A DNA stretch of 50,230 bases from CAMEON01 sp045602325 (GCA_045602325.1 JAZSBH010000164.1:1-50230); one strand, 5' to 3'. Shown: positions 7,835 through 16,258, numbered from the stretch's first letter. The notes: generated by a model not told the origin, from the letters alone. Program-made: numbers and translations.

Positions 7835-8023
7835 ATGCAGGCAAAAGAACTGAGAAACATGACTACTGCTGAGCTTGAGACCAAGCTCCAGGAGCTGAAG
7901 AAAGAGCTCTTTAACCTCCGCTTCCAGCACGCAGTCAACCAGCTTGAGAACCCCCATCAGATCGCCGAGGTCAAGCATGACATCGCTCGCGTGATGACTG
8001 TTCTCAACGAGAAGAACGCGTAA
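7835..8023 (+). CDS. rpmC: 50S ribosomal protein L29
   Basis: L29, a two-helix protein beside L23 at the tunnel exit. 62 residues, normal. Typical pattern: KELRNMTTAELETKLQELKK, then ELFNLRFQHAVNQLENPHQI and a final IARVMTVLNEK. It is 3 nt from rplP; GAGG in the last rplP codons supplies the ribosome binding site. Confidence 0.96.
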   Translation: MQAKELRNMTTAELETKLQELKKELFNLRFQHAVNQLENPHQIAEVKHDIARVMTVLNEKNA

Positions 8024-8038
8024 GGAGGAGATAACGTC

Positions 8039-8293
8039 ATGGAAAGAGCACTGAGAAAGAGCCGCGTTGGTATGGTCGTCAGCAACAAGATGGATAAGAC
8101 CATTGTTGTGGCTATCGAGGATAACGTCAAGCACCCCACCTACGGTAAGATCATCAAGCACACCCTGAAGGTGCATGCTCACGATGAGAACAATGAGTGC
8201 GGTGTTGGCGATCGCGTCGAGATCATGGAGACCAGACCCCTGTCCAAGACCAAGAGATGGAGACTGGTCCAGATCGTCGAGAAGGCTAAGTAA
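8039..8293 (+). CDS. rpsQ: 30S ribosomal protein S17
   Basis: S17, a primary 16S rRNA binder (OB fold). 84 residues. The signature GMVVSNKMDKTIVVAIE (about 10-26), HPTYGKIIKHTLK and VGDRVEIMETRPLSKTKRW are all present. AAGGAGG lies upstream. A 110-nt spacer separates it from rplN. Confidence 0.97.
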   Translation: MERALRKSRVGMVVSNKMDKTIVVAIEDNVKHPTYGKIIKHTLKVHAHDENNECGVGDRVEIMETRPLSKTKRWRLVQIVEKAK

Positions 8294-8403
8294 TTAACCT
8301 ACCCCATAACTTCTGCCGAAGGATCGGGCAGGTAAAAAATACGGTCGGAATTCGAATAGTAGGTACGTAGTGGCGTACTGAAACAGTAGGAGGAAAACTA
8401 ACC
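8294..8403 (+). other. 110-nt spacer between rpsQ and rplN
   Basis: No gene. It contains a small hairpin, CTGCC (8313-8317) with GGCAG (8327-8331), followed by an A-rich run. There is no terminator-like U-tract and no good promoter, so transcription should read through. Confidence 0.4.
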
Positions 8404-8772
8404 ATGATTCAGCAAGAATCTCGGATGAAGGTTGCCGACAACACCGGTGCGAAGGAGCTCCTTTGCATCCGTGTTCTGGGCGGCACCGGTCGTCGTTACG
8501 CAAACATCGGCGACGTCGTTGTTTGCGCTGTTAAGAAGGCTGCACCCGGCGGTGTAGTCAAGAAGGGTGACGTCGTTAAGGCTGTCATCGTCAGAAGCGT
8601 GCACGGTGTTCACCGCGCAGACGGCTCTTACATCAAGTTCGATGAGAACGCAGCCGTCATCATCAAGGAAGACAAGACCCCCCGCGGCACCCGTATCTTT
8701 GGGCCTGTCGCAAGAGAGCTCCGTGAGAAGGACTACCTGAAGATCCTCTCTCTGGCTCCCGAAGTACTGTAA
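8404..8772 (+). CDS. rplN: 50S ribosomal protein L14
   Basis: L14 contacts the 30S at an intersubunit bridge. 122 residues, exactly usual. MIQQESRMKVADNTGAKELL at the start, then KAVIVRSVHGVHRADGSYIKF and GTRIFGPVARELRE are family hallmarks. AGGAGG lies upstream of the ATG at 8404. rplX follows after 14 nt. Confidence 0.97.
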   Translation: MIQQESRMKVADNTGAKELLCIRVLGGTGRRYANIGDVVVCAVKKAAPGGVVKKGDVVKAVIVRSVHGVHRADGSYIKFDENAAVIIKEDKTPRGTRIFGPVARELREKDYLKILSLAPEVL

Positions 8773-8786
8773 GGAGGTATCCCGAA

Positions 8787-9134
8787 ATGGCAAAGCTGCA
8801 TATTAAGAAGGGCGATATCGTTCAGGTTATCTCCGGTGACGACAAGTTCCGCATCGTTGACGGTGAGGAAAAGGGCGTCAAGAAGGGCGAGGTCATCGCC
8901 GTTTCCCCCGAAGAGGGTAAGGTCATCGTGAAGGATGCCAACATCATTCACAAGCACGTGAAGCCCCGCCGTCAGGGCGAGACCGGTGGTATCGTAGACG
9001 CAGAGAGCGCTATGTATGCCTCCAAGGTCGCTCTGTACTGCCCCAAGTGCGATAAGGGCGTTCGCGTTCACACTGTCGTTGAGAACGACAAGAAGGTCCG
9101 CGCTTGCGCCAAGTGCGGCCACAAGTTCAACTGA
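8787..9134 (+). CDS. rplX: 50S ribosomal protein L24 with C-terminal zinc ribbon
   Basis: L24 initiates 50S assembly. 115 residues. The KOW motif is in the N-terminal half (KKGDIVQVISGDDK and GKVIVKDANIIHKHVKP). The last 35 residues carry two Cys pairs, Cys85/Cys88 (YCPKC) and Cys107/Cys110 (CAKC), a zinc-ribbon arrangement seen in part of the L24 family. rplE follows after 14 nt. Confidence 0.96.
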   Translation: MAKLHIKKGDIVQVISGDDKFRIVDGEEKGVKKGEVIAVSPEEGKVIVKDANIIHKHVKPRRQGETGGIVDAESAMYASKVALYCPKCDKGVRVHTVVENDKKVRACAKCGHKFN

Positions 9135-9148
9135 GGAGGACGATAATC

Positions 9149-9691
9149 ATGGCAAGAATCAAGGAATTGTATACCAATGAGATCGCTCCTGCTCTCATGA
9201 AGAAGTTCGAGTACAAGAGCGTCATGCAGATCCCCAAGCTGGACAAGATCGTGATCAACGTCGGCGTGGGCGATGCCAAGGAGAACTCCAAGGCCATCGA
9301 CGCTGTCATCGCTGACATCTCCGCCATCACCGGTCAGAAGGCTGTTCCCACTTACGCTCGTAAGTCCGTGGCAAACTTCAAGCTCCGTGAGGGCATGAAG
9401 ATCGGCGTGAAGGTCACCCTGCGTGGCGAGAAGATGTACGAGTTCGTTGACCGTCTCTTCAACTTCTCCCTGCCCCGCGTCCGTGACTTCAAGGGTATCA
9501 ACCCCAACGCATTTGACGGTCGCGGTAACTACTCCCTCGGTCTGAAGGAGCAGCTGATCTTCCCCGAGATCGAGTACGACAAGGTCGAAAAGATCCGCGG
9601 TATGGATATCTGCTTCGTGACCACCGCCAACACCGACGAGGAAGCTCGCGAGCTGCTCCGTCTGATGGGCGCACCCTACGCAAAGGACTAA
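9149..9691 (+). CDS. rplE: 50S ribosomal protein L5
   Basis: L5 binds 5S rRNA in the central protuberance. 180 residues, normal. Typical stretches: MQIPKLDKIVINVGVGDA (about 28-45), AITGQKAVPTYARKSVANFK, and RDFKGINPNAFDGRGNYSLG. The ATG at 9149 follows GAGGAGGA; the in-frame start at 9104 lies inside rplX and has no ribosome binding site. rpsN follows after 16 nt. Confidence 0.97.
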   Translation: MARIKELYTNEIAPALMKKFEYKSVMQIPKLDKIVINVGVGDAKENSKAIDAVIADISAITGQKAVPTYARKSVANFKLREGMKIGVKVTLRGEKMYEFVDRLFNFSLPRVRDFKGINPNAFDGRGNYSLGLKEQLIFPEIEYDKVEKIRGMDICFVTTANTDEEARELLRLMGAPYAKD

Positions 9692-9707
9692 TAGGAGGTA
9701 ACGGATA

Positions 9708-9893
9708 ATGGCAAAGAAGTCTATGATCAACAAGCAGCAGAGAGAGCCTAAGTTCTCTACTCGCGCTTACAACCGCTGCAAGATCTGCGGCCGTCCTCAC
9801 GCTTACCTCCGCAAGTACGGCATCTGCCGTATCTGCTTCCGCAATCTCGCCTACAAGGGTGAGATCCCCGGCGTGAAGAAGTCCTCTTGGTAA
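9708..9893 (+). CDS. rpsN: 30S ribosomal protein S14, zinc-binding type
   Basis: S14 of the 30S head, short zinc form (61 residues). Four cysteines, Cys24/Cys27 (CKIC) and Cys40/Cys43 (CRIC), form the zinc site; the ending IPGVKKSSW is the family signature. TAGGAGG lies upstream. It is followed by the longest spacer in the operon (247 nt). Confidence 0.97.
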   Translation: MAKKSMINKQQREPKFSTRAYNRCKICGRPHAYLRKYGICRICFRNLAYKGEIPGVKKSSW

Positions 9894-10140
9894 TTCGAGG
9901 TTAACGAATTCCAACATACCCTGTCCGAGCGCGTGATGCGTCGGACGGGACCCCCACCTATCGGTAGGAAGACAGGCCGGATATGGCAAGCTCGCCTATG
10001 TCGCGAGACTACCACGGCGAGACAGTGTCGGTCGCCTGCGCGAAAGCACAGTGCGCGCCCGGTCTGCTCTTAACCCCCGATACGCCGCCGGAAGCTCCGG
10101 CAGCAAGATAATTTATAACTTGCATTAGGAGGAAAAAGAA
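9894..10140 (+). other. Structured 247-nt spacer between rpsN and rpsH
   Basis: No gene of useful length. Strong folds are visible: a 12-bp hairpin with two single bulges at 9919-9949 (CCC and GTCCGA pairing with TCGGAC and GGG, inner stem CGC/GCG), and GCCGGA/TCCGGC at 10087-10101. Further GC-rich self-complementary stretches lie at about 10010-10060. No U-tract follows either hairpin, so these are not intrinsic terminators. Confidence 0.55.
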
Positions 10141-10539
10141 ATGCAAATGTCTGATGTTATTGCCGATATGCTCACCAGAATCCGCAATGCGAATACCGCA
10201 AAGCACGCTACTGTTGACATTCCCGCATCCAATATGAAGAAGGCTATCGCTGAGATCCTCACCGAGGAAGGCTACATCAAGGGCTACACCGTTGTTGACG
10301 ACGGCAAGCAGGGCACCATCCGCGTGACCCTCAAGTATCTGCCCGGTAAGCAGAAGGTCATCCGTGGGATCAAGCGCGTTTCCAAGCCCGGTCTGCGTAT
10401 CTACGCAAGCTGCGAGGATATGCCCAAGGTCATGAACGGTCTCGGTATCGCGATCGTCTCCACCTCTAAGGGCGTTATGACGGACAAGAAGGCTCGCTCC
10501 CTCAACGTAGGCGGCGAAGTCCTGGCCTTTGTCTGGTAA
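10141..10539 (+). CDS. rpsH: 30S ribosomal protein S8
   Basis: S8, a primary 16S binder and, in E. coli, the repressor of the spc operon. 132 residues, normal. DVIADMLTRIRNANTAKH at the start, the central SKPGLRIYA, and the ending STSKGVMTDKKARSLNVGGE are typical. AGGAGG lies upstream. The structured spacer directly upstream is a natural place to look for an S8 target; this is inference. Confidence 0.97.
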   Translation: MQMSDVIADMLTRIRNANTAKHATVDIPASNMKKAIAEILTEEGYIKGYTVVDDGKQGTIRVTLKYLPGKQKVIRGIKRVSKPGLRIYASCEDMPKVMNGLGIAIVSTSKGVMTDKKARSLNVGGEVLAFVW

Positions 10540-10560
10540 TTGGACAGGAGGTAGAAGAAT

Positions 10561-11184
10561 ATGTCTAGAATTGGTAGAATGCCCGTGGCTATCCCCGCAG
10601 GCGTAACTGTTCAGATTGCAGAAGGCAACCACATCACCGTGAAGGGCCCCCTCGGTACTCTCGAGAGAACCTTCAACGAGAGAATGACTTTCACCGTTGA
10701 AGGCAACGAGGTTCACGTCACCCGCCCCACCGACGAGAAGGAGGACAAGAGCGTACACGGTCTGTCCCGCGCACTTCTCCAGGATATGGTCACCGGTGTG
10801 TCCCAGGGCTATCAGAAGGTTCTCATGATCATCGGCGTTGGTTACAAGGCCGTTAAGCAGGGCAAGACCCTCCAGCTGTTCCTCGGTCATTCTCTTATGC
10901 CCGGGACCGGTCTGCCCCAGGAGAAGTTCATCATGCAGGATACCGACTCCATCAAGCTCGAGGTTCCCACCGAGGACGAGATCAAGAAGGCCGGTATCGA
11001 CAAGATGACCACCGAGAAGGTCAGCTCCAGCATGATCATCGTGGTTAAGGGTATCGACAAGCAGGAAGTCGGCCAGGTCGCAGCAGTGATCCGTGGCAAG
11101 AGACCCCCCGAGCCCTACCACGGCAAGGGCGTTCGCTACATCGATGAGAACGTTCGCCGCAAGGCCGGTAAGACCGGTAAGTAA
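10561..11184 (+). CDS. rplF: 50S ribosomal protein L6 with internal insertion
   Basis: L6, near the factor-binding site of the 50S. 207 residues, about 28 longer than the usual 179. The N-terminal domain (SRIGRMPVAIPAGV, TVKGPLGTL) and the C-terminal signature (IVVKGIDKQEVGQVAAVIRG, then RPPEPYHGKGVRY) are standard. The extra length lies between LGHS and IIVVKG, about residues 108-156 (including PTEDEIKKAGIDKMTTEKVS), in the second domain. It is in frame and has the same codon style, so it is a real insertion rather than a frameshift. Confidence 0.96.
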   Translation: MSRIGRMPVAIPAGVTVQIAEGNHITVKGPLGTLERTFNERMTFTVEGNEVHVTRPTDEKEDKSVHGLSRALLQDMVTGVSQGYQKVLMIIGVGYKAVKQGKTLQLFLGHSLMPGTGLPQEKFIMQDTDSIKLEVPTEDEIKKAGIDKMTTEKVSSSMIIVVKGIDKQEVGQVAAVIRGKRPPEPYHGKGVRYIDENVRRKAGKTGK

Positions 11185-11203
11185 TTGAAAGGAGTGGAAT
11201 GAA

Positions 11204-11563
11204 ATGGTAAGCAAAAAGGATAAGAACCAAGCCAGACTGAAGAGACACATCCGCATCCGCAGCAAGGTCTCCGGTACCGCAGATCGTCCCCGCCTGGCCG
11301 TGTATCGCTCCAATGCTAACATCAGCGCTCAGATCATTGACGATGTGAAGGGCGTGACCCTCGTTGCCGCTTCTACTTACGGCGCAGGCTTTGAGGGCAA
11401 TGGCGGCAACAAGGCTGCCGCAAGAGAAGTCGGCAAGATGATTGCCGAGAAGGCTATCGCACAGGGAATCACCGAGGTCGTGTTCGACCGCGGCGGCTAC
11501 CTTTATCACGGACGTGTATCGGAATTGGCTGAGGGTGCTCGCGAGGGCGGCCTGAAGTTCTGA
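11204..11563 (+). CDS. rplR: 50S ribosomal protein L18
   Basis: L18 binds 5S rRNA. 119 residues, normal. RLKRHIRIRSKVSGTADRPR (about 10-29), RLAVYRSNANISAQIIDD and the ending FDRGGYLYHGRVSELAEGAR are family hallmarks. AAAGGAG lies upstream. A 138-nt hairpin-rich spacer follows before rpsE. Confidence 0.97.
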   Translation: MVSKKDKNQARLKRHIRIRSKVSGTADRPRLAVYRSNANISAQIIDDVKGVTLVAASTYGAGFEGNGGNKAAAREVGKMIAEKAIAQGITEVVFDRGGYLYHGRVSELAEGAREGGLKF

Positions 11564-11701
11564 TTGTCCTGCTGGATCGCTCGGCTGTACGCCGAGGGTC
11601 CGCACGGAAGCCCATCCGACAAGAGGTCGGATCGGTTCGGTTTGTACACGCTCATACGACCCAGCCGGTCGTTTGAGTAACTTTTAGGAGGAAACAAAAC
11701 T
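11564..11701 (+). other. 138-nt spacer with three tandem hairpins between rplR and rpsE
   Basis: Three clean hairpins in a row: CTCGGC/GCCGAG (11580-11596, 5-nt loop), ATCCGAC/GTCGGAT (11614-11632, 5-nt loop), and CTCA-ACGACC / GGTCGT-TGAG (11651-11677, one T/T mismatch, 5-nt loop). The last ends just before the rpsE ribosome binding site. No U-tract, so they are not intrinsic terminators; protein binding or RNA processing are possible roles. Confidence 0.6.
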
Positions 11702-12205
11702 ATGGCTAACAAGTTTAATCCGGCAGAGGTCGAGCTGAAGGAAACGCTCGTCGCTCTGAACCGTGTTTCCAAGACCGTTAAGGGTGGTCGTGTGGCTCGC
11801 TTCGCAGCTCTCATGGTTGTGGGCGACGAGAACGGTCACGTCGGTGTCGGCCTTGGTAAGGCAGCCGAGGTTCCCGAGGCAATCCGCAAGGGAATTGAGG
11901 ATGCAAAGAAGAATATGATCACCGTCTCCCTCAAGGGTACCACCATTCCCCACGAGGTTACCGGTGAGTTTGGCGCCGGCCGCGTTATGCTCAAGCCCGC
12001 TGCCCTCGGTACCGGTATCATCGCCGGTGGCAAGGTGCGTGCCGTTCTGGAGTGCGCCGGTATCTCCAACATTCGTGCAAAGTGCCTCGGCTCCGATAAC
12101 CACACCAACGTGGTGAAGGCTACCATGGCAGGTCTTGCAGAGCTCCGCACCGCTGAGGAGGTCGCCAAGATCCGCGACATCCCCGTGGAGCAGGTTAAGG
12201 CATAA
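11702..12205 (+). CDS. rpsE: 30S ribosomal protein S5
   Basis: S5, involved in decoding fidelity. 167 residues, normal. The double-stranded RNA-binding fold is visible in VKGGRVARFAALMVVGDENG (about 23-42) and VGVGLGKAAEVPEAIRKG; the second half has GAGRVMLKPAALGTGIIAGG. AGGAGG lies upstream of the ATG at 11702. rpmD follows after 13 nt. Confidence 0.97.
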   Translation: MANKFNPAEVELKETLVALNRVSKTVKGGRVARFAALMVVGDENGHVGVGLGKAAEVPEAIRKGIEDAKKNMITVSLKGTTIPHEVTGEFGAGRVMLKPAALGTGIIAGGKVRAVLECAGISNIRAKCLGSDNHTNVVKATMAGLAELRTAEEVAKIRDIPVEQVKA

Positions 12206-12218
12206 GGAGGCGACGGAT

Positions 12219-12398
12219 ATGAAGAAGGTAACACTTAAGAAGAGTCTGATCGCCGCTAAGCCCAACCAGAAGGCTACGGCTCAGTCCCTGGGTCTGCGCA
12301 AGATCGGCGACAGCATCGTCCACGCTGACGACGCCGTCCTCGCCGGCAAGATCAAGGTTCTCGCTCACCTGGTTGCGGTCGAGACCGTTAACGACTGA
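12219..12398 (+). CDS. rpmD: 50S ribosomal protein L30
   Basis: L30, a small bacterial/archaeal protein of the 50S. 59 residues, normal. KKVTLKKSLIAAKPNQKATA and LGLRKIGDSIVHADDAVLAG match the family. AAGGAGG is 8 nt or so before the ATG at 12219; an in-frame start at 12135 lies inside rpsE and is not used. rplO follows after 17 nt. Confidence 0.97.
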   Translation: MKKVTLKKSLIAAKPNQKATAQSLGLRKIGDSIVHADDAVLAGKIKVLAHLVAVETVND

Positions 12399-12415
12399 TA
12401 AGGAGGAGAACAAAC

Positions 12416-12859
12416 ATGAAACTCAATGAACTGAGACCCGCTGAGGGCTCCACCAGAGAGTCCTTCCGCGTAGGTAGAGGCCCCGGTTCCGGTAACGGTA
12501 AGACCGCCGGTAAGGGCCACAAGGGTCAGAACGCCCGTTCGGGCGGCGGTGTCCGTCCCGGCTTCGAGGGCGGTCAGCTCCCCCTGTACCGTAAGCTTCC
12601 CAAGAGAGGCTTCCACAACAAGTTCGCAACTGTTTACGCAATCGTGAACGTGAAGGCTCTGGAGGATAACTTCCAGAACGGCGATACCGTCAATCTGGAG
12701 ACTCTGCTCGCAAAGAAGATCATCCGCAAGGCTTATGACGGCCTTAAGGTTCTTGGTGACGGCGAGCTCACCAAGAAGTTGACTGTTCAGGCTACCGTTT
12801 TCTCGGCAGCAGCTAAGGAGAAGATTACAGCAGCAGGTGGACAGGCAGAGGAGGTATAA
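12416..12859 (+). CDS. rplO: 50S ribosomal protein L15
   Basis: L15, a central 50S assembly protein. 147 residues, normal. The glycine-rich N-terminal arm is evident: RVGRGPGSGNGKTAGKGHKG (about 22-41), then GGVRPGFEGGQLPLYRKLPK. AAGGAGG lies upstream. secY starts 2 nt after its stop, indicating coupling. Confidence 0.97.
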   Translation: MKLNELRPAEGSTRESFRVGRGPGSGNGKTAGKGHKGQNARSGGGVRPGFEGGQLPLYRKLPKRGFHNKFATVYAIVNVKALEDNFQNGDTVNLETLLAKKIIRKAYDGLKVLGDGELTKKLTVQATVFSAAAKEKITAAGGQAEEV

Positions 12860-12861
12860 GT

Positions 12862-14220
12862 ATGTTTCAGACGTTAAAGAACGCGTGGAAAATTCCCGAG
12901 CTGAAAAACAAGATCCTCTTCACCCTGATGATCATCGTGCTGTACCGTCTGGGTTCCAGCCTGCCCATGCCTTGGGTAGATCCCACCATGTTTGAGTCTT
13001 ACTTCAATGCCAGCGGCAACGCGCTGACCTGGCTGAATATGCTCTCGGGCGGTGCTCTGGCACAGGCAACTCTGTTTGCTCTGTCCGTCTCTCCCTACAT
13101 CACGGCGTCCATCGTGATCCAGCTTCTTACCATCGCCATTCCCAAGTTCGAAGAGTGGGCTAAGGAAGGCGAGGCCGGTAAGAAGAAGCTGTCCGCTATT
13201 ACTCGTATCGTGACTGTCGCTCTGGCACTGGTTACCGCTATCGGTTACACCATGTTCATGAGCGCACAGGGCATGCTCACCTTCACCAGCGATAAGGATT
13301 GGTCCGGCTTTGAAAAGGGCTTCGCTTACGTGGTACTGGTCCTGGCCTACTGTGCCGGTGCATCGGTCATCATGTGGCTGGCTGAGAAGATCAATGAGCA
13401 CGGTATCGGTAACGGTATCTCCGTCATCCTCTTCGCCAACATTATCGCTCGTCTGCCCGCTATGGCAGGCAGCATCTGGAGCCGTTGCTTCACTCGTTGG
13501 AGTGCATTCGCTACCAACGACAATTGGAGACTCATCCAGTGGCCCATCGGCGCTGTTTTGATGGTACTGTTCCTGGCAATCCTGCTGGCTGCTGTGATCG
13601 CAGTGGTCTGGTTCTCCAACTCGGAGCGCCGCATCCCCGTCCAGTACGCTAAGCGCGTGGTCGGTCGCAAGATGTACGGCGGTCAGTCCACCACCCTGCC
13701 CATCAAGCTGGATATGGCCGGTGTTATGCCCGTCATCTTCGCCAGCTCCATCGTTTCCATCGTGCCCACGATTGCGGGCTTCATCCCCAATTCGAAGTTT
13801 GGTCAGTTTGTAAATAACTACCTTGGACACACCAGCTTCCCCTATATCGCACTGCAGCTGATCCTGATCGTTGCGTTTGCTTACTTCTACATTTCGATTT
13901 CTTTCAATCCCGTGGAAGTATCCAACAATCTGCGCAACAACGGCGGTGCCATCCCCGGTATCCGTCCCGGTAAGCCTACGGTGGATTATATCAAGAAGAT
14001 CCTGGGCAGAATCACTCTGCTGGGTGCGATCTTCCTGTGCGGCCTGTCCGGCATCCCCATGATCGTCAATGCCGTTTGGTATGCAATCGACGGTGTGGGT
14101 ATCTCCGACCTGGCCTTCAGCGGTACCTCGCTGCTGATCGTGGTAGGCGTTGCTCTCGAGACCTTCCGTGAACTGGAGGCTCAAATGACCCTGCGCAACT
14201 ACAAGGGCTTCCTTGATTGA
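12862..14220 (+). CDS. secY: Protein translocase channel subunit SecY
   Basis: Pore subunit of the SecYEG translocon in the cytoplasmic membrane, needed to export the signal-peptide proteins of this window among others. 452 residues with ten predicted membrane helices. Conserved pieces include LGSSLPMPWVDP (an early periplasmic loop), LSVSPYITASIVIQLL (helix 2b/plug region), ERRIPVQYAKRVVGRKMYGG (loop C4) and the pore-helix stretch with GVMPVIFASSI. The C-terminal loop KPTVDYIKKIL is also present. It is the last gene of the spc part and is followed by 88 nt without obvious structure. Confidence 0.97.
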   Translation: MFQTLKNAWKIPELKNKILFTLMIIVLYRLGSSLPMPWVDPTMFESYFNASGNALTWLNMLSGGALAQATLFALSVSPYITASIVIQLLTIAIPKFEEWAKEGEAGKKKLSAITRIVTVALALVTAIGYTMFMSAQGMLTFTSDKDWSGFEKGFAYVVLVLAYCAGASVIMWLAEKINEHGIGNGISVILFANIIARLPAMAGSIWSRCFTRWSAFATNDNWRLIQWPIGAVLMVLFLAILLAAVIAVVWFSNSERRIPVQYAKRVVGRKMYGGQSTTLPIKLDMAGVMPVIFASSIVSIVPTIAGFIPNSKFGQFVNNYLGHTSFPYIALQLILIVAFAYFYISISFNPVEVSNNLRNNGGAIPGIRPGKPTVDYIKKILGRITLLGAIFLCGLSGIPMIVNAVWYAIDGVGISDLAFSGTSLLIVVGVALETFRELEAQMTLRNYKGFLD

Positions 14221-14308
14221 TGCACCACGTCGGGCAACGAACCGTATGAAAAAAACATTGTTAACCCCTATGACACCCCCTTCAATCTGATACGGAGGAG
14301 ATAACAAC

Positions 14309-14953
14309 ATGAAACTGATTTTATTGGGCGCTCCCGGCGCGGGAAAAGGTACCCAAGCCGCGAACATTTGCGCGAAGTATGGCATTCCTGCCATCTCCAC
14401 CGGCGATGCTCTGCGCGCTGCTATCAAGGAAGGCACCCAGCTCGGCCTTGAGGCCAAGAGCTACATGGATGCCGGCAAGCTGGTTCCCGATGAGGTCGTC
14501 ATCGGTCTCATCAAGGAGAAACTTGCAAGCGACGCTTGCAAGAACGGCTTTATCCTCGACGGTTTCCCCCGCTCCATCCCCCAGGCCGAGGCTCTCGACG
14601 CCATGGGTATTAAGATGGACGTAGTCCTGAGTCTGGAAGTTGCTGACGAGAAGATCGTCGAGCGCATGAGCGGACGTCGCGTCTGCCATTGCGGTGCTTC
14701 CTACCATGTGGCTTACCTCCCCCCCAAGACCGAAGGCATCTGCGACAAGTGCGGCGCTGAGCTCTATATCCGCGACGACGACGCAGAGGCTACGGTCCGT
14801 AAGAGACTGGACACCTTCCACGCACAGACCGAGCCCCTCAAGGACTACTACGGCGCCAAGGGAATCCTTGTGACCGTTGAAGGCCGCGAGGAGGTGGAGG
14901 ACACCTCAGCCGCCGTTCTGGCTGCTCTGGCTGACGTCAAGTGCGCTGACTGA
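14309..14953 (+). CDS. adk: Adenylate kinase, zinc-lid type
   Basis: Converts ATP + AMP to 2 ADP. 214 residues. The P-loop is GAPGAGKGT (residues 7-15); DGFPRSIPQAEAL (84-96) and the LID are clear. The LID carries four Cys, Cys126, Cys128, Cys145 and Cys148, a zinc site as in Gram-positive enzymes; the first pair is spaced CxC (CHC) rather than the usual CxxC. It lies between secY and map as in many Firmicutes. GGAGGA precedes the ATG. Confidence 0.97.
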   Translation: MKLILLGAPGAGKGTQAANICAKYGIPAISTGDALRAAIKEGTQLGLEAKSYMDAGKLVPDEVVIGLIKEKLASDACKNGFILDGFPRSIPQAEALDAMGIKMDVVLSLEVADEKIVERMSGRRVCHCGASYHVAYLPPKTEGICDKCGAELYIRDDDAEATVRKRLDTFHAQTEPLKDYYGAKGILVTVEGREEVEDTSAAVLAALADVKCAD

Positions 14954-14979
14954 ATGAGTCAGAACCGAGGTTTCGTCTC

Positions 14980-15741
14980 ATGATCCAACTCAAAAATGCA
15001 GATCAGATCAAGATCATGAAGGAAGCAGGACGGATCACGGGTGAAGCATTACTGGTCGCCCGTGACCGCGTCCGACCCGGCATCAGTACCTACGAGCTTG
15101 ACCGCTACGTGCGGGAGCACATCGAGAAGGCGGGCGCAAAGCCCTCCTTCCTCGGGTACGGCGGGTTTCCTGCCAGCGCATGCATCTCCATCAACGATGA
15201 AGTCATCCACGGCATCCCTTCCAAAAAGAGATACCTGGAGGAGGGCGATATCGTGAAGATCGATGTGGGTGCCTTCTATAAGGGCTTCCACGGTGACAGT
15301 GCCCGCACCATTGCGGTGGGACGGGTCAGCGATGAGGCCCAAAGGCTCATCGAAGTCACACGAAACAGCTTCTATGCCGGCGTGGATGCAATGAAGGTCG
15401 GCAACAGGCTGGGAGATATGGGCTCTGCCATCGACAGTCTGGTCGTGCAAAACGGTTTTTCCACTGTCAAGCGTTACATCGGTCATGGTATCGGCCATGA
15501 GCTTCACGAATCCCCGGACGTGCCCAACTACGGTACCCCGGGCCGCGGCACCCGCCTGTGCGCCGGTATGGTCCTGGCTATTGAGCCTATGGTCAACGTC
15601 GGAGGCGAGACGGTACGTGAGCTCAGCGATGGCTGGACAGTCAAGACCGCAGACGGCTCCCTGTCTGCCCACTACGAAAATACGGTGGCGCTGACGGGTG
15701 ACGGTATCATCAACCTGACCCTCATCGAAAGGGATTTCTGA
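14980..15741 (+). CDS. map: Type I methionine aminopeptidase
   Basis: Removes the initiator methionine from new proteins. 253 residues, normal. The five metal ligands are all seen: Asp95 (KIDVGAF), Asp106 (HGDSART), His169 (GHGIGHELHE), Glu202 (AIEPM) and Glu233 (ENTVAL). The start at 14980 has only a weak ribosome binding site (CGAGG). It stands between adk and infA, where many Firmicutes keep it. Confidence 0.97.
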   Translation: MIQLKNADQIKIMKEAGRITGEALLVARDRVRPGISTYELDRYVREHIEKAGAKPSFLGYGGFPASACISINDEVIHGIPSKKRYLEEGDIVKIDVGAFYKGFHGDSARTIAVGRVSDEAQRLIEVTRNSFYAGVDAMKVGNRLGDMGSAIDSLVVQNGFSTVKRYIGHGIGHELHESPDVPNYGTPGRGTRLCAGMVLAIEPMVNVGGETVRELSDGWTVKTADGSLSAHYENTVALTGDGIINLTLIERDF

Positions 15742-15791
15742 TCCTGCTCGCGGGTCACAAACAAATATCAGATACAAGAGAGGAATTCTTC

Positions 15792-16010
15792 ATGGCGAAG
15801 GATGATGTCATTGAATTTGAAGGCGTCGTTGAGGAAGCACTTCCCAACGCTACCTTCAAGGTGCGCCTGCCCAACGGTCACGTGGTGACTGCACATATTT
15901 CGGGTAAGCTACGCATGAACTATATCCGTATTCTGCCGGGCGACCACGTGACCATTGAGGTCTCGGTCTACGATCTGGATAAGGGTCGTATCACCTGGCG
16001 CTCCAAGTAA
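15792..16010 (+). CDS. infA: Translation initiation factor IF-1
   Basis: Binds the 30S A-site during initiation. 72 residues, the exact family size, OB fold. MAKDDVIEFEGVVEEALPNA and VRLPNGHVVTAHISGKLRMN match; the conserved IRILPGDHVTIEVS and the final GRITWRSK are present. AGAGAGG lies upstream. rpmJ follows after 35 nt. Confidence 0.97.
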   Translation: MAKDDVIEFEGVVEEALPNATFKVRLPNGHVVTAHISGKLRMNYIRILPGDHVTIEVSVYDLDKGRITWRSK

Positions 16011-16045
16011 TAACCCCAATTCAGAGAAAGGCATGGTAATCACAA

Positions 16046-16159
16046 ATGAAAGTGAAGCCGTCCGTTAAGAAGATCTGCGAGAAGTGCAAGATCATCAAGA
16101 GAAAAGGTAAGATCATGGTCATCTGCGAGAACCCCAAGCACAAGCAGAGACAGGGTTGA
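16046..16159 (+). CDS. rpmJ: 50S ribosomal protein L36
   Basis: A 37-residue protein. MKVKPSVKKICEKCKIIKRK is the family signature. The zinc ligands Cys11, Cys14, Cys27 and His32 are all present, so this is the zinc-containing form. The ribosome binding site (AAAGG) is rather far, about 14 nt, from the ATG. It lies between infA and rpsM as usual. Confidence 0.95.
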   Translation: MKVKPSVKKICEKCKIIKRKGKIMVICENPKHKQRQG

Positions 16160-16258
16160 TTGCCTTTTTCCCAAACCATAACACAACACACCAAGACCCG
16201 CCAAAGAGCGGGCGCATCCTGCGGGATGAAACAAAATCACACAGAGAGGTGAAAAAGA
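16160..16258 (+). other. 99-nt spacer with two hairpins between rpmJ and rpsM
   Basis: CCCGC/GCGGG (16197-16212) and CATCC/GGATG (16215-16228) form two adjacent hairpins before the rpsM ribosome binding site. In enterobacteria the alpha-operon S4 target lies upstream of rpsM; no pseudoknot of that kind could be confirmed by eye. Confidence 0.4.
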
